Assembly (NCBI RefSeq): GCF_000568815.1
Contig: NZ_CP007201.1
Span: forward strand, 1,116,001 to 1,180,000
DNA from: Sulfurospirillum multivorans DSM 12446
Lineage (GTDB): Bacteria > Campylobacterota > Campylobacteria > Campylobacterales > Sulfurospirillaceae
DNA: 64,000 nucleotides
Reading direction: 5' to 3'
Shown here: positions 14,501-23,168 of the stretch, in pieces
Position numbering within the stretch: position 1 is the first letter of the stretch
How the letters are laid out: the number at the start of each line of letters is the position of its first letter
Notes under the pieces: generated by a model
The model's input: only the letters and a program-made list of their open reading frames with translations
What the model was told of the DNA's origin: nothing
Databases searched by the model: none
Translations under genes and position numbers: made by a program

Positions 14501-17500
14501 GTTGTATTGAAACTTCAAAAAGAGGGAACAGCCGCACAAGCAGACAACCCTCGAACCGACACAAAGGTTGTATTGAAACTAAAATTTTGAAAAGTCGTGC
14601 CAATCATCACATACCCTCGAACCGACACAAAGGTTGTATTGAAACGATGCACTTGGTTCTTTTACAAGTAAAACGGTAAACTCGAACCGACACAAAGGTT
14701 GTATTGAAACGATACTAATACTCTGCATTGTGCATTATCCTCATCACTCGAACCGACACAAAGGTTGTATTGAAACTGCAGGTACACTTCGAGGCTCTCA
14801 AAAGGACAGATTCTCGAACCGACACAAAGGTTGTATTGAAACGGGTTACTAAGAGATAGAAAAGGAGCCTTAGCAGTAACTCGAACCGACACAAAGGTTG
14901 TATTGAAACTAAGTCGACTATGATTAAGTTCTTAGACTTTGGTACACTCGAACCGACACAAAGGTTGTATTGAAACTATGCAATGGAGAACAAAGATTTA
15001 TTATTGAGAAATCTCGAACCGACACAAAGGTTGTATTGAAACTCGTTTACATACACGCATTTAGGGGTAAGCGAGCTCTCGAACCGACACAAAGGTTGTA
15101 TTGAAACGAGTTTGAAAATGCATATAAACAAACAATGCTAACTCGAACCGACACAAAGGTTGTATTGAAACTGTATGGCGATCTTAACAACGATAAACAA
15201 TCCTTTCTCGAACCGACACAAAGGTTGTATTGAAACCGTATGTTAAGAAACTCATGCCGGTTTAAGTTTACTCGAACCGACACAAAGGTTGTATTGAAAC
15301 TCCAATTTTAAAAGATTTGGAACAAAAAGAAAATACTCGAACCGACACAAAGGTTGTATTGAAACCGTATGTTAAGAAACTCATGCCGGTTTAAGTTTAA
15401 CTCGAACCGACACAAAGGTTGTATTGAAACGATAAATTAAAAGTTTCATCTGGCTTAAATTCAGCTCGAACCGACACAAAGGTTGTATTGAAACCAATAA
15501 GCAGAGAACAATCCAAACTTACTTATAACTCGAACCGACACAAAGGTTGTATTGAAACTGATTGGTGTCATAAAAATAAAGCGTTGAGCCAGGCTCGAAC
15601 CGACACAAAGGTTGTATTGAAACACTAAATAAAACATACCACCTATTAATGCGCCTACCTCGAACCGACACAAAGGTTGTATTGAAACGTTGGTTAGTCA
15701 TTTTCCACTCCTTGATTTTTTCCTCGAACCGACACAAAGGTTGTATTGAAACCAAATTACACCATGCTCCTGTGGACCGAGATGACCTCTCGAACCGACA
15801 CAAAGGTTGTATTGAAACGACAAATACCTTAACCCCTGGGTCTCCTGCAAGCGCTCGAACCGACACAAAGGTTGTATTGAAACTCCCTGCGGATGAGTGG
15901 GTAAATATGCCTGCTACACTCGAACCGACACAAAGGTTGTATTGAAACTAGGCAAAATACAATACTTCGCCGCATAGGTTTTAACCTCGAACCGACACAA
16001 AGGTTGTATTGAAACATACTTGCGTAAGATAAACACGCCTTTTCACTTTCTCGAACCGACACAAAGGTTGTATTGAAACCTATGGTAAAAAATACTATGG
16101 CATCGCTAGATAAACCTCGAACCGACACAAAGGTTGTATTGAAACAGCTCTTATAGAGAAGTTTAATGATGAAAGTATAGGCTCGAACCGACACAAAGGT
16201 TGTATTGAAACTCGCTTGCAATAGGCTTTACCTTGTCGCCTAGTTCTCGAACCGACACAAAGGTTGTATTGAAACCCTATGTAATAATTTATTACCCAGT
16301 ACAAATATAAGCTCGAACCGACACAAAGGTTGTATTGAAACCAAACCACTGCACGATCACGAACCACTGCATCATCTCGAACCGACACAAAGGTTGTATT
16401 GAAACACGCTTAAGCGTAGTTCACTCAAATACCAATAACCTCGAACCGACACAAAGGTTGTATTGAAACTGGCGTACAGTTTGGGGTGATCCTGAAATAC
16501 AAACTCGAACCGACACAAAGGTTGTATTGAAACGTGACTACTGCAAACTTAGGAAATGGTATAGTAGCTCGAACCGACACAAAGGTTGTATTGAAACGGA
16601 AGTAGATAGCGTTAACGTTCTTAACCAAGATTACTCGAACCGACACAAAGGTTGTATTGAAACTTTTGTCCCAAAATTCTCCTTTAAAAAAGACATACTC
16701 GAACCGACACAAAGGTTGTATTGAAACCATAAGCAAAGAATTATAAACAGTAAGCCTTTACACCTCGAACCGACACAAAGGTTGTATTGAAACCCTATCT
16801 CTGTTTGTGTTAATTTAAACAGTTTCCCTCGAACCGACACAAAGGTTGTATTGAAACTTTACTAAAAAGGATAAACATGTCTAGAGTACTCGCTCGAACC
16901 GACACAAAGGTTGTATTGAAACTTAAACGCCAGGACAAAAACGGTTACAACGGTGCGTTCCTCGAACCGACACAAAGGTTGTATTGAAACCTTGATACAT
17001 GTCCTCATACGTGCTGCTAAACCAAACTCGAACCGACACAAAGGTTGTATTGAAACTCTTCTCCAATGCGATCTCAGGCGCAGACTCATTTCACTCGAAC
17101 CGACACAAAGGTTGTATTGAAACTAGCATTTAAGATCAATCAATGACATGTAATCACCTCGAACCGACACAAAGGTTGTATTGAAACAGGCTGAAGAAAA
17201 AGAGACCATTTACCATAACAACTCGAACCGACACAAAGGTTGTATTGAAACTAAGAAAAGCACTCTGCCAAAAGTTGAAAAAGTCCACTCGAACCGACAC
17301 AAAGGTTGTATTGAAACCGGACTCATCAGGGCTTAAGTGTGTGTCTAAAAACTCTCGAACCGACACAAAGGTTGTATTGAAACAGGTTTTAGTGATGCAG
17401 AAATAGAGGCTATTCAAACTCGAACCGACACAAAGGTTGTATTGAAACTTTACTAAAAAGGATAAACATGTCTAGAGTACTCGCTCGAACCGACACAAAG

Positions 17501-18169
17501 GTTGTATTGAAACTTAAACGCCAGGACAAAAACGGTTACAACGGTGCGTTCCTCGAACCGACACAAAGGTTGTATTGAAACCTTGATACATGTCCTCATA
17601 CGTGCTGCTAAACCAAACTCGAACCGACACAAAGGTTGTATTGAAACTCTTCTCCAATGCGATCTCAGGCGCAGACTCATTTCACTCGAACCGACACAAA
17701 GGTTGTATTGAAACAGGCTGAAGAAAAAGAGACCATTTACCATAACAACTCGAACCGACACAAAGGTTGTATTGAAACTAAGAAAAGCACTCTGCCAAAA
17801 GTTGAAAAAGTCCACTCGAACCGACACAAAGGTTGTATTGAAACCGGACTCATCAGGGCTTAAGTGTGTGTCTAAAAACTCTCGAACCGACACAAAGGTT
17901 GTATTGAAACAGGTTTTAGTGATGCAGAAATAGAGGCTATTCAAACTCGAACCGACACAAAGGTTGTATTGAAAAGTGGAACACAACATAACCAAAGAGC
18001 AGAATTAAACTCGAACCGACACAAGATTTGTATTTAAACACGGACGATGGTACGACATCTATTTGCTAAACTCACTCGAACCGACACAAGATTTGTATTT
18101 AAACTAGTTAGGATCGCTACAATTACGCTCTTTGATTTGCTCGAACCGACACAAATAGTGTTATGACAA
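8586..18169 (+). CRISPR. Type I-B CRISPR array, about 147 repeats
   Basis: The 30-base repeat starts CTCGAACCGACAC and ends GGTTGTATTGAAAC, and is essentially invariant for 143 copies. Copy 144 (17946) has a changed last base. The final three copies (18010, 18075, 18140) are degenerate, and two of these share the same changed 3' half. I counted about 147 copies and 146 spacers by hand; spacers are mostly 34-38 bases and the mean period is about 65.4. The ATTGAAAC end is the usual type I-B 5' handle, so transcription runs rightward from the leader. Several spacers recur (see findings), and a block of eight spacers is duplicated near the distal end. No mobile element interrupts the array. Confidence 0.98.
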
Positions 18170-18250
18170 TGAGTAAAATTATAAGGATTTTTACATGTAA
18201 CGTATTTTGTTCTAAGCTTTTCAAAATAAATTAACATCAAAGGTAAAAAA

Positions 18251-18607
18251 ATGGCTAGAAGTTTAAGTATTGATATTTGGGGGCTTGATTGGTATATTGA
18301 AACAGGCATAAAGGTAGAAAATGAGGCGTCGTATGATTTTCCTATGATTGGAAATTATAATGTTGTGGATGGAAAAATTGTCCATTTACACGATTATATG
18401 CTCTCCGATAAATTGTTTAAAGCGTGTAAGGACTTTGGAGGTGTTTTGTTAGAAAAATGCTCTTTTCTTTACATTCCAAGAGATAAAGAAGGAGAGTTAA
18501 ATCCCAACGATGAGCAAAGTTTTGAAGGAACTTTTCTCGACGCATTGGTTTTTATTAAAAAAGAGCTTGAAAAAGAAGAGAAAAGAAGAAAATATCCTTA
18601 CATGTAA
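18251..18607 (+). CDS. Hypothetical protein next to the CRISPR trailer
   Basis: A 118-residue acidic cytosolic protein starting MARSLSIDIWGLDWYIETG, with no signal peptide or membrane segment. It has a charged C-terminal helix (KKELEKEEKRRK). I do not recognise the family. The ribosome site is weak (aaaggtaaaa). The gene ends exactly inside a TTACATGTAA palindrome, whose TAA is its stop codon, and another copy lies about 50 bases upstream at 18191. It stands alone between the array and a leftward gene, so the context gives no function. Confidence 0.6.
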   Translation: MARSLSIDIWGLDWYIETGIKVENEASYDFPMIGNYNVVDGKIVHLHDYMLSDKLFKACKDFGGVLLEKCSFLYIPRDKEGELNPNDEQSFEGTFLDALVFIKKELEKEEKRRKYPYM

Positions 18608-18619
18608 AGTACTATAGGT

Positions 18620-19234
18620 TCATTTTTCCATCTTTTTATAGCTTGTTTTTACGCCCAAAAGGTTGACTTCGATGGTTTTATCGCCCGTAATGTAAAAGAT
18701 AATCCCTGTGTCTGTTGCCACATCAATGACCTGGATCTTTGTCTCATCGATGTCGTATTTAACCATCGTGGAAATGCCAAGCGCTTGAAATTTATCTTTG
18801 GCAAATTCGATGTCGCCTACGGGTAAGAAAACATTTTTTCCTTGCGGACGCCATTTGCCGATGAGAGGATTGGGTGTTTCATGAAGGATTATGGCTAAAA
18901 TGACGATGCCAAGCACGAGCGTTGCGAGAGCTATCATTATTTTTGGATGGTGTTTTGGATTCCAGTCTCGCTCTTGCATACATTGGCGCATTTTTTTCAA
19001 AACGGATTCTCTTGAAGCGTTGTTCTGAGGTGCTGTTTGCTCTTCTTCTTGGGCATTAAGATGGTCGATAAACTGCTCTTCTTCTTCCATTTGACGAAAA
19101 AATTCATCTTCATCTGCTTGATTTAAAGGATCTTTAAGAACTCTTTTTTTGTTTTTTAACAGTTTGTCTGGATCCATGTAATCCAGTGTATCATCGGGTT
19201 TTATTTCAAAAAATTTCTTAATTTTAGAAAACAT
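18620..19234 (-). CDS. Single-pass membrane protein, paralogue of the gene at 19394
   Basis: 204 residues. There is an acidic cytoplasmic N-terminal half (residues 1-100, glutamate-rich coil around 60-75). One membrane segment follows (about 105-125, IMIALATLVLGIVILAIIL), then a C-terminal domain beginning NPLIGKWRP and ending GVKTSYKKMEK. The C-terminal domain shares the pattern NPL.GKWR...IEF...YDI...VID...G.KT.YKK with the divergent neighbour at 19394, so the two are paralogues. Such small lipocalin-like beta domains anchored by one helix often sit in the periplasm. No enzymatic motif is visible and the function is unknown. Confidence 0.7.
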   Translation of the reverse strand: MFSKIKKFFEIKPDDTLDYMDPDKLLKNKKRVLKDPLNQADEDEFFRQMEEEEQFIDHLNAQEEEQTAPQNNASRESVLKKMRQCMQERDWNPKHHPKIMIALATLVLGIVILAIILHETPNPLIGKWRPQGKNVFLPVGDIEFAKDKFQALGISTMVKYDIDETKIQVIDVATDTGIIFYITGDKTIEVNLLGVKTSYKKMEK

Positions 19235-19393
19235 CGTCTGCCTTATGTATTAATCTTTGTCTTAAAAAGTATAGCACTTGAAACTTTTAATGCTGATGAG
19301 AGGGGCTAAAATGGTTACATGTAAAGCAAAAGCGTAAGTTTTTTTCAAAATGCTATAATGATGCACTTGTAACACACTAACCTAAGGTCCTTA

Positions 19394-19843
19394 ATGCTTC
19401 CAAATGCGGTTAACCCCAAAAAAACGACCAAGTCTTTAAAACCAAAAACAACGGCTAAAAAAGTAGCGTCAAAAGCACGAAAAACAGATGCTCAGAAAGT
19501 TCCAAAACGCCCATCGTTACTTTTAAATCTTTTGGCGAGTTGTGTGGTACTTCTTTTCATAGGGTTTGGCATAAAATACGTGATAGATCATACGATCAAC
19601 TACAACCCACTGCTGGGAAAGTGGCGCGCACAAACGGTTTTGGGCATTATGGAGATAGAGTTTGATCGTAGCAGTATCTCCTCTTTTGGCACTAAAAATC
19701 CTGTGACATACGATATTTTGGAAGATAAAGTCATCGTCATTGACGATACCATCAAAGTCGGCAATACCTATAAAATTGTCGATGAAAACACCATTTCTAC
19801 GGAAGCTGGTGGTTTTAAAACCGTTTATAAAAAAGTAAAGTAA
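19394..19843 (+). CDS. Single-pass membrane protein, paralogue of the gene at 18620
   Basis: 149 residues. The N-terminus is very lysine- and alanine-rich (about 1-45), followed by one membrane helix (about 48-66, LLNLLASCVVLLFIGFGI). The C-terminal beta domain starts NPLLGKWRA and ends GGFKTVYKKVK. The match with the gene at 18620 (GKWR, EIEF, YDI, VID, KT.YKK) supports common descent. The pair is divergently transcribed from an intergenic space holding a TTACATGTAA copy at 19316. Membrane topology suggests the beta domain is outside the cytoplasm. Function unknown. Confidence 0.7.
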   Translation: MLPNAVNPKKTTKSLKPKTTAKKVASKARKTDAQKVPKRPSLLLNLLASCVVLLFIGFGIKYVIDHTINYNPLLGKWRAQTVLGIMEIEFDRSSISSFGTKNPVTYDILEDKVIVIDDTIKVGNTYKIVDENTISTEAGGFKTVYKKVK

Positions 19844-19878
19844 GGCAAAGAATCAGTTGAAAAACGTAAGGTATAACG

Positions 19879-20241
19879 ATGCATCATAAAGAACATAACA
19901 CACTAGATCTCCTCGAACAATTCACCCACAACACACAAACCTCTAGCAACAAGAGCGACGATAATGAAAATAGGATGTTTCAAGAGTTGGGGCAATTTAT
20001 GTCAAAATCTGATAAAAAAGGAAGCAATAGCATCTTTGGAATTCCCAATTTTATCTGGTATATCATCATGCTAGGCATGTTTGGCTATCTCATCAAAGAG
20101 ATATTTTTTCTCAATGAAATCAATGATGTCTCGACCGCTGTCTCTACCATCAATCAAAGTGTCACCAAGGAAATATCAGAAATCCAAAACAGCGCACATA
20201 AAGCTTTGGAAAATGCGAATGCTAAAAAAAAGGAACGATAA
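19879..20241 (+). CDS. Small membrane protein, relative of the gene at 20927
   Basis: 120 residues. The N-terminus HKEHNTLDLLEQF resembles DDTLNLLDKY of the leftward gene at 20927. The segment GIPNFIWYIIMLGMFGYLI matches that gene's GVPHFVWIAVVVFIGYFI in sequence and position and forms the single membrane helix. The C-terminal part is a polar coil with repeated Ser/Thr/Glu. The two appear to be paralogues flanking the BrnTA pair. Function unknown. It lies 35 bases after the gene at 19394 and may share its transcript. Confidence 0.65.
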   Translation: MHHKEHNTLDLLEQFTHNTQTSSNKSDDNENRMFQELGQFMSKSDKKGSNSIFGIPNFIWYIIMLGMFGYLIKEIFFLNEINDVSTAVSTINQSVTKEISEIQNSAHKALENANAKKKER

Positions 20242-20268
20242 AAGTAAGATTTTTGAACACTCCCACTA

Positions 20269-20322
20269 TGACCAAAACGTGGTCCCTTGCCGCTTAGCGA
20301 ATCCCCAAGAAGAACATCATTT
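20269..20322 (-). pseudogene. Decayed tRNA-Gln 5' piece with flanking spacer
   Basis: This stretch matches the anticodon arm and 5' half of the tRNA-Gln genes at 22286 and 36956, plus the bases that follow them toward tRNA-fMet (agaagaacatcattt). It has several substitutions and no 3' half. Similarity stops sharply after that spacer. It is probably the scar of an older integration at the same tRNA pair. Confidence 0.75.
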
Positions 20323-20327
20323 TAAGC

Positions 20328-20357
20328 TTGATTTTATAAACATAATAATAGTATAAT
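20328..20357 (+). promoter_or_regulatory. Probable brnTA promoter
   Basis: TTGATT (20328-20333) and TATAAT (20352-20357) are separated by 18 bases, 27 bases upstream of the brnT start. The -35 box begins just after the tRNA remnant. Confidence 0.55.
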
Positions 20358-20384
20358 TTCTATACCTAATTAAAAAGGTCTTTG

Positions 20385-20639
20385 ATGTTTGAATACGATG
20401 AAACAAAGAGTAAAGCCAACAAAGAAAAACATGGAATAGACTTTGAAGAAGCACAAGCTCTTTGGCAAAATAAACAACATGCCGTTTTTGATAGTGTTTA
20501 TGTGAATAATGAATGGCGACATCTTTTAGTTGGTCTTATTGGTGAGCTTTGTTATGTAGCTATTTTTACCATGCGTGAAGACCATATCCGTATTATCAGC
20601 GTTAGACGATGTCGAAAAAATGAAAAGGAGATATTATGA
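20385..20639 (+). CDS. brnT: BrnT family ribonuclease toxin
   Basis: 84 residues from ATG 20385; a TTG one codon earlier is less likely. The sequence FEYDETKSKANKEKHGIDF, then the DSVY..NEWRHLLVG and IRIISVRRCRKNE segments, is the full BrnT signature. BrnT is a RelE-fold ribonuclease held by its antitoxin BrnA. The four-base ATGA overlap with the next gene and the toxin-first order are typical of brnTA, where BrnA autorepresses. The pair lies between two integration scars, so it likely arrived with a mobile element and may stabilise it. Confidence 0.9.
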   Translation: MFEYDETKSKANKEKHGIDFEEAQALWQNKQHAVFDSVYVNNEWRHLLVGLIGELCYVAIFTMREDHIRIISVRRCRKNEKEIL

Positions 20640-20917
20640 AAACAATATCAGCAGAAGAATTTGATAGAAAATTTGATAATGGTGAAGACATCTTACCTTA
20701 CATTGATCTCTCTTCAAAAAGAACGCTTAAAGAGTTTGAGAAAGAGATGTTAGCTGTAAAAAAAGTAAATGTGGATCTTCCATCTTGGGCTATTGCCTCT
20801 TTAGATCAAGAAGCAAAACGTATGGGTGTTACGCGTCAATCTATCATTAAAATGTGGCTTATTCAGAAGCTTGATGATCTTAGTCTTAACCGTAAGTCTT
20901 TAAAACAAGTGGGATAA
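20636..20917 (+). CDS. brnA: BrnA family antitoxin
   Basis: 93 residues. A central VDLPSWAIASLDQEAKRMGVTRQSIIKMWL stretch (about 52-80) forms the ribbon-helix-helix DNA-binding part usual for BrnA antitoxins. The N-terminal half wraps the toxin in known complexes. Start ATG overlaps the brnT stop by four bases. The gene ends at a strong bidirectional hairpin terminator. Autoregulation of the operon is expected from the family. Confidence 0.87.
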   Translation: MKTISAEEFDRKFDNGEDILPYIDLSSKRTLKEFEKEMLAVKKVNVDLPSWAIASLDQEAKRMGVTRQSIIKMWLIQKLDDLSLNRKSLKQVG

Positions 20918-20927
20918 CTTCCCACTT
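20907..20927. terminator. Bidirectional terminator between brnA and the leftward gene
   Basis: A perfect 8-bp stem AAGTGGGA / TCCCACTT with a five-base loop spans the brnA stop and the stop of the converging gene. The T and A tracts are short, so termination may be moderate. Confidence 0.6.
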
Positions 20928-21439
20928 TATCTATAATACCCAACGTTACTTGATGAACTTCCGGGTTTTATTTCCTCTGTCTCTTCCGTTTTTTGAATCT
21001 GTTTTTGGTTTGATGATTGCTCTGGTGTAAGGGTGATGGTTACATTCTTTTTTGTTTGCTCTACTTTTGGAGTCATTTGAGGTGTAACGGTATTTGGTGT
21101 TATTTGAATCTTAGGCGTTGATTCCATGATTTTTAATGAAGTTCCTGTAATCTCTTTGATGGCTTTTTCTTGTTGTTTGATCTCTTCTTTGACAGCTCTG
21201 CTAAATTGCTCTCCAACAGCTTCCATCTTTCTAGCTATGCGTTGCTCTTCGAGTCTATCCATGAAATTAGTGATGATGAAGTACCCTATAAAAACAACGA
21301 CTGCAATCCACACAAAATGAGGAACACCATTATTATTTTGATAGTTCGTTTTAAATTGACCATTTTCTTTTTCTTGGAATTTGTTTTTTCGGTACTTATC
21401 CAAGAGATTTAATGTATCGTCGTCTTTAAACACTTTCAA
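20927..21439 (-). CDS. Single-pass membrane protein with coiled coil and Thr/Pro-rich tail
   Basis: 170 residues. N-terminus DDTLNLLDKYRKN; membrane helix about 38-57 (VPHFVWIAVVVFIGYFIITNF); a charged coiled-coil region about 60-100; then a low-complexity tail rich in Thr, Pro and Gln ending SSSNVGYYR. The first 60 residues match the protein at 19879. No catalytic motif. It is followed leftward on the strand by brnA in convergent orientation. I cannot assign a function. Confidence 0.65.
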   Translation of the reverse strand: MKVFKDDDTLNLLDKYRKNKFQEKENGQFKTNYQNNNGVPHFVWIAVVVFIGYFIITNFMDRLEEQRIARKMEAVGEQFSRAVKEEIKQQEKAIKEITGTSLKIMESTPKIQITPNTVTPQMTPKVEQTKKNVTITLTPEQSSNQKQIQKTEETEEIKPGSSSSNVGYYR

Positions 21440-21449
21440 GACTCCATTT

Positions 21450-21764
21450 TTATTTGATGGTTTTATAATCCATTGAGCCTATGTAATAATAAGGTTTTTT
21501 GAGATGATCGTCATAGCGTGATTTTAGCATTGTGTAGCTTTGCCCTGGAGAGAGTTGTAGATCGCTAATACTTTTACTTTGTCCATCTAATGTTGCACTT
21601 ATATTTTTTACCAATATATTATCTCTAGAAAGATTGACTATGATGATTTCTGAACTCATAGCACCTTTATACAAATAAGCACATACCATTTGATTAGGTA
21701 ATTCGCAGGGTGGTATTGCATACATACTTGTGAGTAATCCAACAAGGATAAGTATTTTCTTCAT
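21450..21764 (-). CDS. Small secreted protein
   Basis: 104 residues with a clear signal peptide (MKKILILVGLLTSMYA). The mature part begins IPPCELPNQMVCAYLY and contains two cysteines that could form a disulphide. The remainder looks beta-rich (SEIIIVNLSRDNILVKNISA), as in small periplasmic chaperone or pilus-like domains. Ten bases separate it from the next gene leftward and from the one before, suggesting a three-gene leftward unit (21989 to 20927). Function unknown. Confidence 0.6.
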   Translation of the reverse strand: MKKILILVGLLTSMYAIPPCELPNQMVCAYLYKGAMSSEIIIVNLSRDNILVKNISATLDGQSKSISDLQLSPGQSYTMLKSRYDDHLKKPYYYIGSMDYKTIK

Positions 21765-21773
21765 TCTAGCCCC

Positions 21774-21989
21774 CTAGTTTGTTTGTGTAATATTAATATT
21801 ATTTACCTTTAAGTTTTCAAGTTGGTCTATTCCTAGCCCTTTATCTCCACTTGTGTCTCCATAAACACTATGTACAGGATTGTCAAAAATCTTTTCAATC
21901 GGTGCTTTAAGTAGATCGAGCAATTTGTCCTGATCTTGCGTGAAATCTTCGTTCAATCTATTGTAGTTCTTTATAAGTATTTGAGCCAT
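21774..21989 (-). CDS. Small hypothetical protein
   Basis: 71 residues, MAQILIKNYNRLNEDFTQDQ at the start, polar, no signal or membrane segment. It is the first gene of a short leftward unit with the secreted and membrane proteins that follow. A similar size and glycine-aspartate turn (YGDTSGDKGLG) are the only marks. Function unknown. The start is chosen as the first ATG; the ribosome site is weak. Confidence 0.45.
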   Translation of the reverse strand: MAQILIKNYNRLNEDFTQDQDKLLDLLKAPIEKIFDNPVHSVYGDTSGDKGLGIDQLENLKVNNINITQTN

Positions 21990-22140
21990 TATCTTTTTAT
22001 AGTCAAATTCTTCATATAATCTTTTTGTTTTTATGTTTGAATTTTATGACGTTTTGAAAATGTCTAAATAATAGCATTTTTTTCACTTATTTAAGTAATT
22101 TTGCACTAAGTTCTCGTGATTTGAAGAGTTTAATTTTGAA

Positions 22141-22200
22141 GGAGTATATAGGATTCGAACCTATGAATACCACGACCAACGCGTGATGCCTTACCGCATT
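22141..22200 (-). pseudogene. Decayed tRNA-Gln 3' part
   Basis: This matches the T arm and anticodon arm of the tRNA-Gln at 22286 with an extra base near the 3' end, a broken anticodon stem (gcgtgatg) and loss of the D arm. It is followed directly by an integrase remnant, so it marks a deleted older element. Confidence 0.75.
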
Positions 22201-22207
22201 TTGATAT

Positions 22208-22263
22208 GAAACGAGTAAATAAGTCATTGAGAAGATTTTTTGAACATTGAAAGTGTTTGAAAA
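22208..22263 (+). pseudogene. C-terminal remnant of a tyrosine integrase
   Basis: About 55 bases align with the last 18 codons and trailing bases of the intact integrase gene at 36046 (gaaac.agtaaa.aagt.attga.aagatttt). The remnant has in-frame stops. It shows that a related element once ended here, immediately left of the tRNA-Gln copy. Confidence 0.7.
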
Positions 22264-22285
22264 ATTTGATTCGAAGAAAAGAGGG

Positions 22286-22360
22286 TGGATGGGGATATAG
22301 GATTCGAACCTATGAATACCACGACCAAAACGTGGTGCCTTACCGCTTGGCGAATCCCCA
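22286..22360 (-). tRNA. tRNA-Gln (TTG), left copy
   Basis: A full cloverleaf on the minus strand with 5' TGGGGATTCGCC, anticodon loop TTTTGGT (anticodon TTG), T arm and encoded CCA. It differs from the copy at 36956 by a compensated pair in the T stem (ATAGG / CCTAT versus ACAGG / CCTGT), so it still folds. It lies in the left direct repeat of the prophage and may lack a promoter, because the tRNA-fMet upstream of it is cut. Confidence 0.9.
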
Positions 22361-22381
22361 AGAAGAACATCATTTAAAAAC

Positions 22382-22426
22382 TGGTTGCGGGAGCCGGACT
22401 TGAACCAGCGACCTTCGGGTTATGAG
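22382..22426 (-). pseudogene. 3' half of tRNA-fMet; left attachment site of the prophage
   Basis: Bases 22382-22426 are identical to the 3' half of the tRNA-fMet at 37052, including encoded CCA and the T arm, up to the anticodon loop (tatgag). After this the sequences diverge. With the right copy it defines the exact crossover region and a shift of 14,670 bases. The truncated gene cannot make a tRNA. Confidence 0.9.
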
Positions 22427-22564
22427 TAGTAAGTCCTTAGCCTCATTTTTTCGATAAAAAAGTAACTTTGCTTACATTAATGCGCTCTCTTTTTTCAATC
22501 CCGCAACATAGAATGCATGTTTTTGGAGTATAATTTTTTGATAAATTTATTTTAGGAGAATATT

Positions 22565-22816
22565 ATGGCAAATAGAGAAGTTACAGGTCAAAAAGCTGCA
22601 ACAGCTGCATCAAAAACTTTGCAAAGTTCAACTGCAAGCAAATCTTCGAAATCAGCTGCAGGTTCTGCATTATCACAAACAAAATCTCCGAGTAAAGTCA
22701 CTTCTCCACAAACTGCCACTGCAGCATCTAAAACTTTACAAAGCTCCACAGCAAGTAAATCAGCTAAATCAGCGGCGGGATCTGCTTTAACACAAAAGCC
22801 TAATCGCTCAAAGTGA
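22565..22816 (+). CDS. Small Ser/Ala/Lys-rich protein with an internal tandem repeat
   Basis: 83 residues made of two near-identical units of about 29 residues (TAASKTLQSSTASKS then KSAAGSAL) separated by TKSPSKVTSP. Highly basic, no signal peptide. Ribosome site TTTAGGAG lies eight bases before the ATG. Short proteins with this repeated SK..KS..GSAL pattern are widespread hypothetical proteins, to my knowledge without a set function. As the first gene inside the left end of the prophage it may be a passenger. Confidence 0.65.
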   Translation: MANREVTGQKAATAASKTLQSSTASKSSKSAAGSALSQTKSPSKVTSPQTATAASKTLQSSTASKSAKSAAGSALTQKPNRSK

Positions 22817-22863
22817 TGTTGATGATATTTTATTTTTTATAAGGAATAGAATATGCTTTTAAT

Positions 22864-22942
22864 TTGACAATACAATGTCAATTTTATATAATCGTGCTAT
22901 AATCATCCTATGTTTGACACGATTTTTAAAAATGTGTATAAT
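22864..22942 (+). promoter_or_regulatory. Two consensus promoters in series
   Basis: TTGACA (22864) with TATAAT (22887) and TTGACA (22914) with TATAAT (22937) both have 17-base spacers and perfect hexamers. The upstream -35 is part of a short dyad TTGACA...TGTCAA (22864-22881), a likely repressor site. They point at the gene starting at 22974. Confidence 0.75.
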
Positions 22943-22973
22943 CTCCATCCGAAAGTTTATGAAAGGGGTTAAT

Positions 22974-23168
22974 ATGTGCGACAATATTAAATTATTTTTT
23001 ATTGGTATTGCTAATAGTCTCAGTACCGATGGATATCGCGATATTGTAATTGCTCCTAAAAAATTAGGTATGATTGCTAAAGACACAAAAGAGAAGCAGC
23101 AAACAAGTTACAAAGAAATTTTAAAGCGTACTAATGGGCAAATTGAGCAAGCGCAAGCATTATCCTAA
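22974..23168 (+). CDS. Small hypothetical protein behind twin promoters
   Basis: 64 residues from ATG 22974, chosen because GAAAGGGG lies nine bases upstream and the promoter ends before it. The N-terminus MCDNIKLFFIGIANSLSTDG has a short hydrophobic stretch; the rest is basic and polar. It overlaps the next gene by 35 bases. Unknown family. Strong promoters suggest expression in the lysogen. Confidence 0.55.
   Translation: MCDNIKLFFIGIANSLSTDGYRDIVIAPKKLGMIAKDTKEKQQTSYKEILKRTNGQIEQAQALS

Noticed and set aside
8546-17995. Dozens of open frames on both strands with repeated peptides such as RTDTKVVLK, NRHKGCIET, FQYNLCVGSS and SIQPLCRFE
   Set aside because: They are translations of the CRISPR repeat in different frames, not genes.
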